Of a stretch of 64,000 nt of DNA, positions 38,731 through 47,479 are shown piece by piece (position 1 is the stretch's first letter; the number at the start of each line of letters is the position of its first letter). The DNA lies in the NCBI RefSeq assembly GCF_021412625.1, contig NZ_JAKCFI010000006.1, positions 434,001-498,000 of the forward strand, given 5' to 3'. The position numbers and the translations under genes are program-made. The notes under the pieces are model-generated. The model made no database searches. It was not told where the DNA came from and worked only from the letters and a program-made list of their open reading frames with translations. The DNA comes from Myxococcus stipitatus (lineage in GTDB: Bacteria > Myxococcota > Myxococcia > Myxococcales > Myxococcaceae).

Positions 38731-39237
38731 TCACCGCGCCGTGTAGTCCACCGCCTCCACGGTGTACTCGACCGAGCCCCGGGGGCGCTCCACCAGCACC
38801 GTCTCCCCCACCTCCTTGCCGAGCAACGCTCGCGCCAGCGGGGACTCCACGCTCAGCCGCCCCGACTTCACGTCCGCCTCGTCGGGACCGACGATGCGGT
38901 ACCGCGTCCGCGCGCCGTCCTCGTCCTCCAGCTCGACCCACGCGCCGAAGAACACACGCCCCGCCTGGGAAGCATCCGCCTCCACCACGCGGACCTCCTC
39001 CAGCGTCGCCGCGAGCTGCTGCGCCCGGCGCTCGCGCTCCTTGCGGCGTGCGTCCGCCTCCATGGGCGTGAGGCCCTCCGCGCCGACGTCCGGCCCCTGC
39101 GTCGCCACCAGCTCCTCCTGCAAGGCCCGGTAGCCCTCGGGAGTGATGTAGCGCTTCTCGCCTGACTCGGACCGGGGGCGTGGCGGCACCACCACGTCAT
39201 CCCCTCCCGAGTCCTCCTTCGTGAATGCCTTCGACAT
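38731..39237 (-). CDS. GreA/GreB family transcript cleavage factor
   Basis: A 168-residue Gre-type protein. An unusual acidic N-terminal tail (MSKAFTKEDSGGDDVVVPPRP) leads to the coiled-coil domain beginning KRYITPEGYRALQEELVAT, then the C-terminal FKBP-like domain (RVFFGAWVELEDEDGARTRYRIVGPDEAD, SPLARALLGKEVGETVLVERP). Gre factors bind RNA polymerase through the secondary channel and stimulate cleavage of backtracked RNA. The tip of the coiled coil is longer than in E. coli GreB and Gly/Pro-rich, so activity may differ. GGAGGCGTGGGC precedes ATG 39237. Confidence 0.86.
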   Translation of the reverse strand: MSKAFTKEDSGGDDVVVPPRPRSESGEKRYITPEGYRALQEELVATQGPDVGAEGLTPMEADARRKERERRAQQLAATLEEVRVVEADASQAGRVFFGAWVELEDEDGARTRYRIVGPDEADVKSGRLSVESPLARALLGKEVGETVLVERPRGSVEYTVEAVDYTAR

Positions 39238-39710
39238 GCCCACGCCTCCGCGCCGGTGCCCGGAAGAAGTATCGCCCACGCCCCTTCGAGGCCTGGGAGG
39301 TAAGCAATGCACACGCGCCCGGTCGGGCAAGCCCGTGACGCCCAGGGCACGCATCCAGCGGAACGTCCGCCCGGGCCAAGGTCCCTTCATGGCTGTGCGT
39401 GGAAGGGCCCGGCTCGCTCGCGGGAATATCCACGCGGAGCCCGCGCGACACGAGGTGGGCCTGCTCCGCGCCCTCGACCTCGCGCCCGGTCCGGCGCTCC
39501 GCGCCAGTTCGACCGGCACGAACGCCGGAGGCACGACCTCCTCTACTACGAGGCTCCGCTCCCCGTGGGGCTCACGACGAACGGGAGGCCATGCGCCACG
39601 AGGAGCCGCTCCCCACGAGAACTGAGATGCCTCGCGGGGAGGCGGCGCTCCACGAGGAGCCGCTCCCCACGAGAACTGAGACGCCTCGCGGGGACCTATG
39701 GCGCGGCGAC
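39238..39710. other. 473-base intergenic region with tandem repeats
   Basis: No gene is supported here. The first part is leader of the Gre gene; the second part holds an imperfect tandem repeat (given separately). Open frames crossing it translate to Arg/Pro/Ser-rich strings without family resemblance. Confidence 0.55.
39597..39694. repeat. 54-bp tandem repeat, two copies plus a degenerate third
   Basis: A 44-base sequence starting CACGAGGAGCCGCTCCCCAC occurs at 39597-39640 and 39651-39694 with one mismatch, a period of 54 bases. A weaker third copy (TACGAGGCTCCGCTCCCC) lies at about 39546. The unit contains CACGAGGAGCC and CTCCCCACGAG arms that can pair, so each copy could form a hairpin. 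Confidence 0.75.
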
Positions 39711-40196
39711 TCAGGTCGCCGGAGCGGGCGTGGTCGCGGCGGCAGGCGCGTCCGGAGCGGCGGGGGTCTGCGGCGCGCTCGGGGAGGTCTCGGGAGTGGC
39801 CGGAGCCTCGGGCGTCACCGGGGCCTCGGGCGCCGTCTCCGCGGGGGCATCACCGGAGGGAACCGGCAGCAGGCGGTAGCCGCTCACGCCCTTGGGGGTA
39901 ATCACCTCCACCAACGGGTTCTCCTTCAACAGCGTGCCGGAGACCTCGAGCTTCACGATGCCGTCGGCGTCGCTGGTGGCGGACAGCCGCGTGCGACCCT
40001 CGCCCGCGAGGATGCGCGCCCCCGCCACGGGCGCGCCAGCGGCATCCACCACGCGCAGCACCACCGTCTGTCCCGGCGAGAGGCTCTCCACGCCAGGCGA
40101 CTGCACGACCTGCTGGTAGGTCGGGCGCAGCGCGCAGGCGGAGAGCAGGGAGGAGGCAGCGAGGGCGGCGGTCAGCAGGGCTCGGCGAAGGCTCAT
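39711..40196 (-). CDS. small lipoprotein with Ig-like domain and Ala/Pro tail
   Basis: A 161-residue lipoprotein with lipobox SLLSAC (Cys21). Residues about 40-110 look like a carboxypeptidase-regulatory or Ig-like beta-sandwich (GQTVVLRVVDAAGAPVAGARILAGEGRTRLSATSDADGIVKLEV). The last 45 residues are a low-complexity Ala/Pro/Glu/Thr tail. The start at 40196 has a modest GGAATCTCC upstream. The tail could span peptidoglycan or act as a spacer. Function unknown. Confidence 0.8.
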   Translation of the reverse strand: MSLRRALLTAALAASSLLSACALRPTYQQVVQSPGVESLSPGQTVVLRVVDAAGAPVAGARILAGEGRTRLSATSDADGIVKLEVSGTLLKENPLVEVITPKGVSGYRLLPVPSGDAPAETAPEAPVTPEAPATPETSPSAPQTPAAPDAPAAATTPAPAT

Positions 40197-40433
40197 GGAG
40201 ATTCCAGAAGGACGTGAGGGAACGACGGGCCGCGCAGCATAGCCGCAGTCGACGGTCCGCCAAGCCCACGGTCGGCGGATGCGCCCGGACATTCCCGATA
40301 ATCCAGGAGAAGGAGTCGAGGGGTCGCGGGGTGGCTCGGTGCCCGAGGTGGACGGCGGCCCTTCCGCATCTCCACCGCCGATGCCACCTGTGAGACATGC
40401 GGGGCGCTTCGTCCCCAAGGGAGGCCTGGAGTC

Positions 40434-41015
40434 ATGGTCGAGATGATCCGCACCGACAGGAAGTCCGCGACGCCCCCTTACGTCCGGGACGTCCGCCGCG
40501 CGTACTCCTACACGGAGCTGCCACCGGGCATCGGGATGAGGGACGAGGACTTCCGCCTGGACCACAAGCGGTTCATGGTCAGCGTGGTGGTGATGGTCAT
40601 CACCAGCCTGTTCCTGTTCTTCGCCCCGCTCTTCAATGGCCTGTTCGCGGGCGCGCTCGGCGGTTATCACGCGGGCCGGATGAAGCGGGCGTTGGGCGCG
40701 GGCGCCGTCACCGCCGTGGTGGTTCCCCTCATCATCGCCCTGGCGTGGTTCCTCGCCGGCCCCAACGACCTGCGCATCTTCTCCGGCCTGGGCTTCTGGG
40801 CCTGGACGGTGCTGAACGCCATCGGGACGCTCGTCGGCGCCGCGACGGGCGCGGCCAGTCGCCCGGTGACGGCCGAGTACTTCAGCGAACCTCGACTCCT
40901 AGCGCCAGCCGGCGGTCCGTCGTACCGCTCCACCACGACGACGACGCGGACCGTGACGCGTGTCGAACGGGTGGAGACAGCGTCCCCTCCCAGCGAACCT
41001 GTGCGCGAGGAGTGA
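40434..41015 (+). CDS. small membrane protein with three or four helices
   Basis: A 193-residue inner-membrane protein. The N-terminal 45 residues are cytoplasmic and charged. Hydrophobic segments are VVVMVITSLFLFFAPLFNGLFAGALGGYHAG, GAVTAVVVPLIIALAWFL and FWAWTVLNAIGTLVGAATGA. The GGYHAGRMKRALGAGA turn resembles DUF5518-type proteins. GGAGGCCTGGAGTC precedes the ATG. The last 45 codons (Thr-rich, RSTTTTTRTVTRVERVE) overlap the 3-prime end of the convergent DUF4105 gene by 134 bases. Function unknown. Confidence 0.78.
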   Translation: MVEMIRTDRKSATPPYVRDVRRAYSYTELPPGIGMRDEDFRLDHKRFMVSVVVMVITSLFLFFAPLFNGLFAGALGGYHAGRMKRALGAGAVTAVVVPLIIALAWFLAGPNDLRIFSGLGFWAWTVLNAIGTLVGAATGAASRPVTAEYFSEPRLLAPAGGPSYRSTTTTTRTVTRVERVETASPPSEPVREE

Positions 41016-43848
41016 GCAGCACGCCGAAGGGCCCCGCGCGCCCCAGCCACCACTCCATCTGGAGCGACGCCGCCGCCTCGTGGGTGAGGTGCGAGTCCCC
41101 CACGCGCCAGGTCGGCGCGTAGGCCGCCTCCACGCGCACCGCGCTCGCCCCGAAGCCCGGCAGGCCCGTGCGGTGCGCCAGCGAGAGCCGGGGCCCCGCC
41201 GCGGGCGTCAGCATGGCGTCGCTCCAGTGCACGTGCGCCAGTCCGCCGATGCCCAGCGCGGTGAAGCGGGAGAAGCGCTCGGCCTCGTCCACCACCACGA
41301 GCGCCTCCGCCTGCACGGTGGCGCGGTAGGGCAGCGACCTCGAGGCGTCCGAGGCCACCCTCGCCTCCGCGCCCCAGCCCAGCGAGTCCCAGGCGGATTC
41401 GCGGAAGCGGGGCAGGTCGCGCTGCAGGGTGCGGTAGCCCACCAGCGTCATGTCCGTGGACACCAGCCGGGGCAGGCCCCAACGCGGCTCCACGGACAGC
41501 TCGCCATCCAGCACGCGCAGCTCGCTGCTGGATTGGAAGCCATGGAGCCGCGCGTCCCCCAGCGCCTCCGCCATGCCCGCGGTGCGGACGCTGACCACGG
41601 GCCTGGGGCCGCCGACGTCGGGGAAGTCCATTCCCACGCTCACCACGGTGCGCGCCGCGCCGGAGTCCCGCATCGCCGACGCGGCCCATGCCGACTCCGC
41701 CTCCACCTTGCGTCGACGGTCCTCCGCCAGGAAGGCCGTGGGGTCCACCTCCGCGAGCACGCCGTCGTTCAGTTCGCCCTGCGCGTCGGTGGCGGCGGCG
41801 AACGCGGCCTCGGTGCGGTCGGCCCGGACCAGAGCCTTCAGCTCCTCGGGCGTGGGGAGGCGACGAGGCGCGGTGGCCAGGGCCTGCTGGAACAGCGTCG
41901 TGCGGTCCAGCACCGCCAGCTTCCGCTGGAGCACGTCCTCGCGCTCGAAGACGCGCTGGCGCTCGCGGATGCCCGCCGCCGCGGAGCCCTCCAGCGCCGT
42001 CTTCACCGTGAGCAGCCGGGCGCGCTCGATGCGCAGTCGCACCCCCTCCGCGCGGTCCACCGCCGCGCGCTCCATGCGCACCGCGTGCGCGACGTACGCG
42101 TGCAGCAGCTCGCGCGCGGAGCGCCGTGCGCCTTCCTCCGCCGAGCCGAGCACCGCGCGCACGAGCGCCGGCAGCTCCTGGTACGCCTCGCGTCTCGCCT
42201 CGGGCTCTGGGGACTGGAGGCGCCCCTCCAGGTCCCGCAGCCGCGCGAGCCACCGCGCCTCCACCTTTCCCTCGAGCGAGGACAGCGCCGCTTCTCGCGC
42301 CGCGTTCGCGCGCACCGCCCGGTCACCCGTGGACTCGAAGGCGTCCGGCACGAGCGCCAGCAACGGGCCCGCGCGGCCGTCCTTGCCCAGCACCTCCACG
42401 CGCGCCAGCGCGTCCAGCGTGGCCGTGGGCAGCACCCACAACGTCCCGGGAGCGCGAACCTCGCGCCCGTGCTCCATCACGCCGTTGAGGAGGAACAGGA
42501 GCGCGGTCGCGCAGTTGTCGGTGAAGAAGTAGTAGCCCAGGTACCCCCGGCGCTCGAGCTCCCACACCCGTTCGAGCATCCGCGCCTCCTCGCCTCGCGT
42601 CAGGCGCAGGTGGAAGCGACGGATGGTGCGCTGCTCCAGCTCCAGCGCCTCGTGCGCCAGGTCCCCCATCGTCCCCGTGAGGAACACGGTGTCGTAGCCC
42701 CCCGTCATCCCCTTCACCACGTAGCCGAGCCCCCGGGCCTCCATGCCGGTGAGGGCCACCAGTTGCACCACGCGCTCGAAGGTCGGCCCACGCACGCGCG
42801 GGCCCTCGCGCCACACGGGGCGCAACAACAGGTGTCCGAAGAGGGACTCCGGTTGACGTCCGGTGGCGGCGACCAGCAACACCTCGAAGTGGGAGAGCAG
42901 GTCCAGTTCGGCCCAGGCATCGAAGGCGGGACACGGCGCGCGCCAGGACAGCGCCCCCAGCCCCGAGGACTCCACCAGCTCCGCGAAGGCCCGGGCCTTG
43001 GAGAACTCCTGACACCGCACCCGGTCGTCGATGCCCAGCGCGTCCTCGCGCAGGGACTCCACGGGGACGAGCAGCTCCTCCGCGAAGGTGACCAGGTCGA
43101 GCGACGCGCTCCGCTGGCCCAGCGCGCGGCTGAAGGCCCCCGCGTAGTGGATGCGGGCCTGCTCCTTCCAGACGAGCGGCCGCTCGAACGGAGCCAGCCA
43201 GCCCGCGAGCCGCCTCCAGCGGGCGTCTCGACTCCACCCGAGCGCGTCGTCCCAACGCTGCACCACCGCGTGCACCACCGCGCGACGCCTCCACAGGCGC
43301 TCCACCTCCGCGTCCGTCAGCCGAGACAGTCGCACCATGGCGCGTCGGTCGGTGGAGGGCTGGTGGCGATAGAGATGGAAGCGGGCGCGTCCCTCCGACC
43401 AGTCCGGTCGCTCGGGCGTTCCATCCCCCAGTCCCAGCGGCGCCGATTCGTCGTGCAGGACGAGCTCCAGGGCGCCCCCTGGGAAACGCCGCATCGCCGG
43501 AGGCAACGCCGCGAGGCCCGCCTCCACGTCCGCGACGCGTGACGCGTCCCACCACCCCGGGCCACGCGGCAGGAGCCCCTGGCGCTCGAGCACGTGGACA
43601 CGCGAGAGCAGCGCGTCCGTGTCGGGTCCATCCATGCGAGGCGCGTCTCCCTCCATGCCCCGCGCGTGGGAGTCGGCGTGGGGGTTCACCGTCGACTCAC
43701 CGGACTCGGCGGACGAGGTCGAGGACCCGGCGTGCGCGTCGAGCGTTGCGCGAGCATCCCCGGGAGCGCTGGCGCTCGCCGGCCCGCCCGTCGCGAGGAC
43801 GGACAGCAGGAGCAGGAGGCCTCGCGGGCGAGGGAAGCGCAGCGTCAC
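40882..43848 (-). CDS. large DUF4105 (Lnb N-terminal domain) envelope protein with C-terminal beta-strand domain
   Basis: A 988-residue exported protein. The start is GTG 43848 inside GTGA, overlapping the stop of the upstream lipoprotein gene, with GGAGG 7 bases ahead, followed by a signal peptide (LLLLLSVLATGGPASA). The centre (about 300-480) is a DUF4105 domain: SLFGHLLLRPV with His339 and FFTDNCATALLFLLN with Cys446, the conserved pair also found in lacto-N-biosidase-associated Lnb domains and thought to be a papain-like site. A long charged helical part (about 500-700) follows, then repeated amphipathic strands to the C-terminal LALGVEVR, as in outer-membrane barrels. It probably sits at the outer membrane with a thiol-hydrolase-like domain in the periplasm. 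Confidence 0.83.
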   Translation of the reverse strand: MTLRFPRPRGLLLLLSVLATGGPASASAPGDARATLDAHAGSSTSSAESGESTVNPHADSHARGMEGDAPRMDGPDTDALLSRVHVLERQGLLPRGPGWWDASRVADVEAGLAALPPAMRRFPGGALELVLHDESAPLGLGDGTPERPDWSEGRARFHLYRHQPSTDRRAMVRLSRLTDAEVERLWRRRAVVHAVVQRWDDALGWSRDARWRRLAGWLAPFERPLVWKEQARIHYAGAFSRALGQRSASLDLVTFAEELLVPVESLREDALGIDDRVRCQEFSKARAFAELVESSGLGALSWRAPCPAFDAWAELDLLSHFEVLLVAATGRQPESLFGHLLLRPVWREGPRVRGPTFERVVQLVALTGMEARGLGYVVKGMTGGYDTVFLTGTMGDLAHEALELEQRTIRRFHLRLTRGEEARMLERVWELERRGYLGYYFFTDNCATALLFLLNGVMEHGREVRAPGTLWVLPTATLDALARVEVLGKDGRAGPLLALVPDAFESTGDRAVRANAAREAALSSLEGKVEARWLARLRDLEGRLQSPEPEARREAYQELPALVRAVLGSAEEGARRSARELLHAYVAHAVRMERAAVDRAEGVRLRIERARLLTVKTALEGSAAAGIRERQRVFEREDVLQRKLAVLDRTTLFQQALATAPRRLPTPEELKALVRADRTEAAFAAATDAQGELNDGVLAEVDPTAFLAEDRRRKVEAESAWAASAMRDSGAARTVVSVGMDFPDVGGPRPVVSVRTAGMAEALGDARLHGFQSSSELRVLDGELSVEPRWGLPRLVSTDMTLVGYRTLQRDLPRFRESAWDSLGWGAEARVASDASRSLPYRATVQAEALVVVDEAERFSRFTALGIGGLAHVHWSDAMLTPAAGPRLSLAHRTGLPGFGASAVRVEAAYAPTWRVGDSHLTHEAAASLQMEWWLGRAGPFGVLLTPRAQVRWEGTLSPPVRHASRSASSSWWSGTTDRRLALGVEVR

Positions 43849-44627
43849 CGCGACACCTCCGCCGTGGCCTCCTCGTTCCAGGCGGAGAGGAAGGCACGGC
43901 GGTCCTCGTCGAGCCGGGCATCCGAGCGCGCCAGTTCGCCCACCCGCTCCAACCACGCCAGCGCGCGCTCGGGGGTGAGCGTGCGCGAGTCCGCCATCGC
44001 CAGCAGCTCCCGGCGATGGGTCCTCAGCAGTCGACCGAAGGTCCCCACGTTCTCCCGGCGGATGTGAGCCGCCTCCGCCAGGTCCTTCACCGTGGGACCC
44101 GCGCCCAGCGCCAGGTCCTCGCGCAGCTGGTGCGTGCGGGCACGCAGATACACCTGCGCCGCGCGTCCCACCTCCTCGGCGCGCGCACGCTCGCGACGCT
44201 CCGCGGCGACGGAGGCCCGCCAGATGACCACGCCGAGTCCTAGTACCGTGGCCGCCACTGTCGTCGCGGAGACGATGCGTCCGTCCTTGTTCTCGCTGTT
44301 GCTCGTCTCGGAGCGCGAGTCCTTGCCCTCTCCTCCACTCTCCGACTCGCTCGAGCCCGATTCGCTCTGCTTGCTGGAGCGGGACTCACTGGAGCCACCT
44401 TCCTCGGAGCTGTTGTTCGAGCTCTCGCTCGTCTCACCGGACTGGCCGGACGACTCGCCCGATTGTCCCGAGGAATCTCCCGAGCCCGAATTGGAGCCAT
44501 CCGAGGACTCCTCTGAAGCACTCATCCCTTGCTGTCCCATGGCGCCTGGCGTCCGACATCCCGCCGCGCTCACCAACCCCAGCAACGCCATGCACACCAT
44601 TCGCTTCGACAGGCTCTCTGTCTTCAT
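43845..44627 (-). CDS. Ser-rich lipoprotein with transmembrane helix
   Basis: A 260-residue protein. A lipoprotein-type signal (MALLGLVSAAGC, Cys24) is followed by a Ser/Glu/Gly/Asn low-complexity region of about 80 residues (35-115), then a hydrophobic helix (VSATTVAATVLGLGVVIWRASVAA) and a helical domain (about 140-260; EEVGRAAQVYLRARTHQLREDLALGAG, LRTHRRELLAMADSRTLTPERALAWLERVGELARSDARL). It is translationally coupled by GTGA to the DUF4105 gene, so the two products should act together at the envelope. The Ser-rich part has codon use unlike the rest of the window. Function unknown. Confidence 0.8.
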   Translation of the reverse strand: MKTESLSKRMVCMALLGLVSAAGCRTPGAMGQQGMSASEESSDGSNSGSGDSSGQSGESSGQSGETSESSNNSSEEGGSSESRSSKQSESGSSESESGGEGKDSRSETSNSENKDGRIVSATTVAATVLGLGVVIWRASVAAERRERARAEEVGRAAQVYLRARTHQLREDLALGAGPTVKDLAEAAHIRRENVGTFGRLLRTHRRELLAMADSRTLTPERALAWLERVGELARSDARLDEDRRAFLSAWNEEATAEVSR

Positions 44628-45147
44628 TCCAGACACCCGAGGTGGTGAATGACCATTCGTTCTGGTGGGCCGTGTGTGAGGACTGCCCCCATAGCCAGGG
44701 CCGTGCCGAGAGGACACCCGCGCCATTTCGCGCCCTTGCGGGTGACCCACCGCGGCAAGGCGCGAAGTCCACCACTCAACAGTGCGTCGGACATTTCGCG
44801 CTCGGCTGCTCATGGCGAGAAATGTTACGCGCGTCGGAGTTTTTCAGATTCACAGCAATTTCATCACCCGCGGCGCTCAAGGGCGGCGCGCCGGGCGTCG
44901 ACTCTCTGACGCCGGCGCGCGCTCACATGAAACCTACCGCGATAACGGCCCTCCCCCCCGGTGGGCCGGCGATTCATTGTCCGTCGGGCGCTGTCGAAAA
45001 TTCCATCCGGGGAAGCCCTGATGTCGACTTCCACCCCAATACCCTGCACCCGAGGGAGGCTTGCGGCCCGGCGCCCAACACCTCTCATTCCCGACCTCGG
45101 GGCCGGGGACTGGGCGCCACGCATTGTCAGCGTATACTCAGCAAATC
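44628..45147. other. 520-base divergent intergenic region, AT-richer
   Basis: It lies between the Ser-rich lipoprotein start and the LuxR gene. Parts (44810-44880, 45120-45165) are clearly AT-richer than the flanks, consistent with promoters for both divergent units. Open frames across it lack coding character. No other feature was seen. Confidence 0.55.
45133..45138 (+). promoter_or_regulatory. -10 element TATACT before the LuxR-type gene
   Basis: TATACT matches the sigma70 -10 consensus in five of six positions, unusual in this GC-rich DNA. No good -35 at 17 bases was found. The element ends only 10 bases before the proposed TTG start, so the mRNA would be leaderless or nearly so. Confidence 0.45.
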
Positions 45148-46272
45148 TTGATTCGTTTGAATTCCGAGGAGCAGCGCCTCCTGTCTGATTTGGAGGCCCT
45201 GCTCATAGAGGCAGAGCCAGGAGCGGAATCCCTGCCTACGGTGCTGGGGGCACTGCGCGACTCATTGAAGGCCGAGCGCGCGGTGGCTTACGGCGTGGAC
45301 GTGGGGCCGGATCGCTACCATGTGAGCTATTCCTTCAGCTCGGGCTTCCCGCAGGAGCCCGGGGCTGTCTTCGAGGCGCTCGACGCGTTCATGTCGCAGC
45401 GGGAGAGCCCCTGGGGATGGTACGACCCGGCGAGGCCCGCGCCGGTGCAGCGCAACCGCGCGCTGCACTTCCGCTCGCTCAAGGAGTCCGAGGCGCAGCA
45501 GATGCCGCTGCACGACGTGCCCGCGTACGAGGTGGGGCGGCGGCTGGGCTGGAGCGAGAACGAGCTGGCGGCGCAGCGGGAGCGGGTGAACTCGCGCTCC
45601 GGCGCGGTGTTCCGGCAGCTGGGCATGGAGCGCATGGCGTTCCTGCGCACGCTGGTGTGCGAGGGCCCCGCGCTGCTGGGCTGGGTGGGGCTGACGCGCG
45701 AGGAGCCGTTCACCGACCGGGAGCAGCGGCTGCTCCAGGCCCTGACGCCCACGCTCCAGCGGCGGCTGACGATGGAGACGCGGCTGCGTGAGTCGGGGCT
45801 GATGTCCACGGCGCTGGAGGTGGCCATGGAGGCGCTCGGCCGCGCGGCCTGGGTGGTGAGCGGCAGCGGCCGCGTCGTCCACGCCAACAGCGCGGGCCGC
45901 GTGTGGCTGGAGCGGGGCGAGCCGGAGCTCATCGAACAGCTCAAGCGGGGCGCGCAGGGCGTGCCCTGCTCCGGGCCGCTGTCGCTGACGCCGCTGCGCA
46001 CCACGGGGCTCCCGGCGCACTACCTGGCCATCGACACGGGCACCGCCTCCAGCGCCGCCGCGCGGGTGCAGGCGCTCGCCGCGCGCTGGTCCCTCACCGC
46101 TCGCGAGTCGGAGGTCCTCACGCACATCGTGCAGGGCGAGACGAACAAGGCCATCGCGGGCCGGCTGGGCTGCGCGGAGCGCACCGTGGAGGTCCATGTG
46201 ACCCACCTGCTGGCCAAGGCGCAGGTGGAGAGCCGCTCGGCGCTCATCGCGCGCTTCTTCCAGTCGTCCTGA
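45148..46272 (+). CDS. LuxR family transcriptional regulator with sensory N-terminus
   Basis: A protein of about 374 residues. The C-terminal LuxR helix-turn-helix reads LTARESEVLTHIVQGETNKAIAGRLGCAERTVEVHVTHLLAKAQVESRSAL. The N-terminal 200 residues are a GAF-like sensor (LLGWVGLTREEPFTDREQRLLQALTPTLQRRL), with a short PAS-like piece at 245-300 (AAWVVSGSGRVVHANSAGRVWL). Coding character begins at LIRLNSEEQRLLSDLEALL, where no ATG or GTG is available; TTG 45148 is taken as start with low certainty because no ribosome binding site precedes it. It stands divergent from the Ser-rich lipoprotein/DUF4105 unit and may regulate it. Confidence 0.82.
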   Translation: MIRLNSEEQRLLSDLEALLIEAEPGAESLPTVLGALRDSLKAERAVAYGVDVGPDRYHVSYSFSSGFPQEPGAVFEALDAFMSQRESPWGWYDPARPAPVQRNRALHFRSLKESEAQQMPLHDVPAYEVGRRLGWSENELAAQRERVNSRSGAVFRQLGMERMAFLRTLVCEGPALLGWVGLTREEPFTDREQRLLQALTPTLQRRLTMETRLRESGLMSTALEVAMEALGRAAWVVSGSGRVVHANSAGRVWLERGEPELIEQLKRGAQGVPCSGPLSLTPLRTTGLPAHYLAIDTGTASSAAARVQALAARWSLTARESEVLTHIVQGETNKAIAGRLGCAERTVEVHVTHLLAKAQVESRSALIARFFQSS

Positions 46273-46315
46273 CGTGGGAGTCGGCGGGCGTCCGGAGCCT
46301 GTCTAGACTGGGGCG

Positions 46316-47479
46316 GTGAACGACACCCGAGATACCCGCATCCAGGCCGCCCGCTCCCGCGCGAGGGAGGCGGTGGCGGCCGGCCCCTCCTCCGCGCCCG
46401 CCAATGGCGTGAGCCGCCGTCGCCGGCTCGTCCTGGGGGACCCCCAGGCGGAGTTCGACAAGGTCCTGCGCATCCTCGACCACCAGGGACTGCTGGGGGA
46501 GGACGGCTGGCTGAGGCCGGACGTGCGGCTCGTCTCGGTGGGGGACCACTTCGACTGGGGCAGTCCGCGGGAGCGCGACGTCGCCGCGGCCAGCGCGCTG
46601 GAGCTGGTGGCGTGGCTGTCCGCGCACCCGGCGGACCAGGTGGTGATGCTGCTGGGAAACCACGACCTGGGGCGCGTGGGCGAGCTGGCGGGCTTCACCG
46701 ACGCGACGTTCGCCGTCGCGCAGGCGGAGGCGGACCGCGTCTACCAGGGAGGCCACACGGACGAGGCCGCGGAGCGGGACTTCCTCGCGCGCTGGCCCCG
46801 GGTGCCGAGCGCCGAGCTGGTGGCGCGGGACTTCGGCAACTTCCGCGAGGCGCAGCGCGCCTGGGTGACGCACCTGCTGCGCGTGGGGCGGTTCCGCGTG
46901 GCGCACGCGGCCGGCCCGGGCCTCGTGGTGCTGCACGCGGGCGTCACGCACGAGGACCTGGACGTGGTGGGGCTTGCTCCCGAGCGCCGCGCGGACGCGG
47001 ACGCGGTCGCCGGGGCGTTGAACGGCGCGATGGACGCGGCGGTGCGGGGCTGGAGCGGCGGAGCGCTGGAGCTCGCGGGCCTGCACCTGCCGGGCAACGC
47101 GGCCCGTGGCGAGGGCACGGGCATCTTCTACCAACGCCCCACCCTGAAGCCGGAGGACGCCGAGCGCACGCACCCGACGCCGCGTCGACGCTTCGACCCC
47201 CGGCGCCTCCCCGCCGGGCTGACCCAGGTGCTGGGGCACACGCGCGACAAGCGCACCCGGGAGAGCCTGGGCGCGACCGCCCTGCCGCCGCGCGACGGGG
47301 TGGTGCGCCACCTGGTGATGGAGGGAGGGCGTGGGGACTACGCGTGGGGAGCACCGCCGCCCACGGGGCCGGGACAGGCGGTGCTCGTCTTCACGGATGG
47401 CGGCATGCGCGAGTGCCCGGTCGAGGACTACGAGCTGTTCGACCTGGACACCCGCGCCGCCGTCCGAGTCCCGCGCTGA
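46316..47479 (+). CDS. calcineurin-like metallophosphoesterase
   Basis: A 387-residue phosphoesterase. The metal motifs are LVLGDPQAEFDKV (GD-x-x form, Gln in place of His), VSVGDHFDWG, LLGNHD, and late histidines in VLHAGVTHEDLD and VLGHTRDKR. It resembles bacterial Ser/Thr protein phosphatase or ApaH-like enzymes, with a unique C-terminal 90 residues. The start is a GTG at 46316 just after GGGGCG; a later start is possible. Substrate unknown. Its stop codon abuts the stop of the convergent thioredoxin gene. Confidence 0.83.
   Translation: MNDTRDTRIQAARSRAREAVAAGPSSAPANGVSRRRRLVLGDPQAEFDKVLRILDHQGLLGEDGWLRPDVRLVSVGDHFDWGSPRERDVAAASALELVAWLSAHPADQVVMLLGNHDLGRVGELAGFTDATFAVAQAEADRVYQGGHTDEAAERDFLARWPRVPSAELVARDFGNFREAQRAWVTHLLRVGRFRVAHAAGPGLVVLHAGVTHEDLDVVGLAPERRADADAVAGALNGAMDAAVRGWSGGALELAGLHLPGNAARGEGTGIFYQRPTLKPEDAERTHPTPRRRFDPRRLPAGLTQVLGHTRDKRTRESLGATALPPRDGVVRHLVMEGGRGDYAWGAPPPTGPGQAVLVFTDGGMRECPVEDYELFDLDTRAAVRVPR

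Noticed and set aside
39399..40217. 272-codon plus-strand open frame over the tandem repeats
   Set aside because: The second half is antisense to the Ala/Pro-tailed lipoprotein; the first half translates the DNA repeats into Arg/Pro strings.
44642..45151. 169-codon plus-strand open frame in the lipoprotein/LuxR intergenic region
   Set aside because: No ribosome binding site, mixed composition, overlaps the probable promoters, no resemblance to a protein family.
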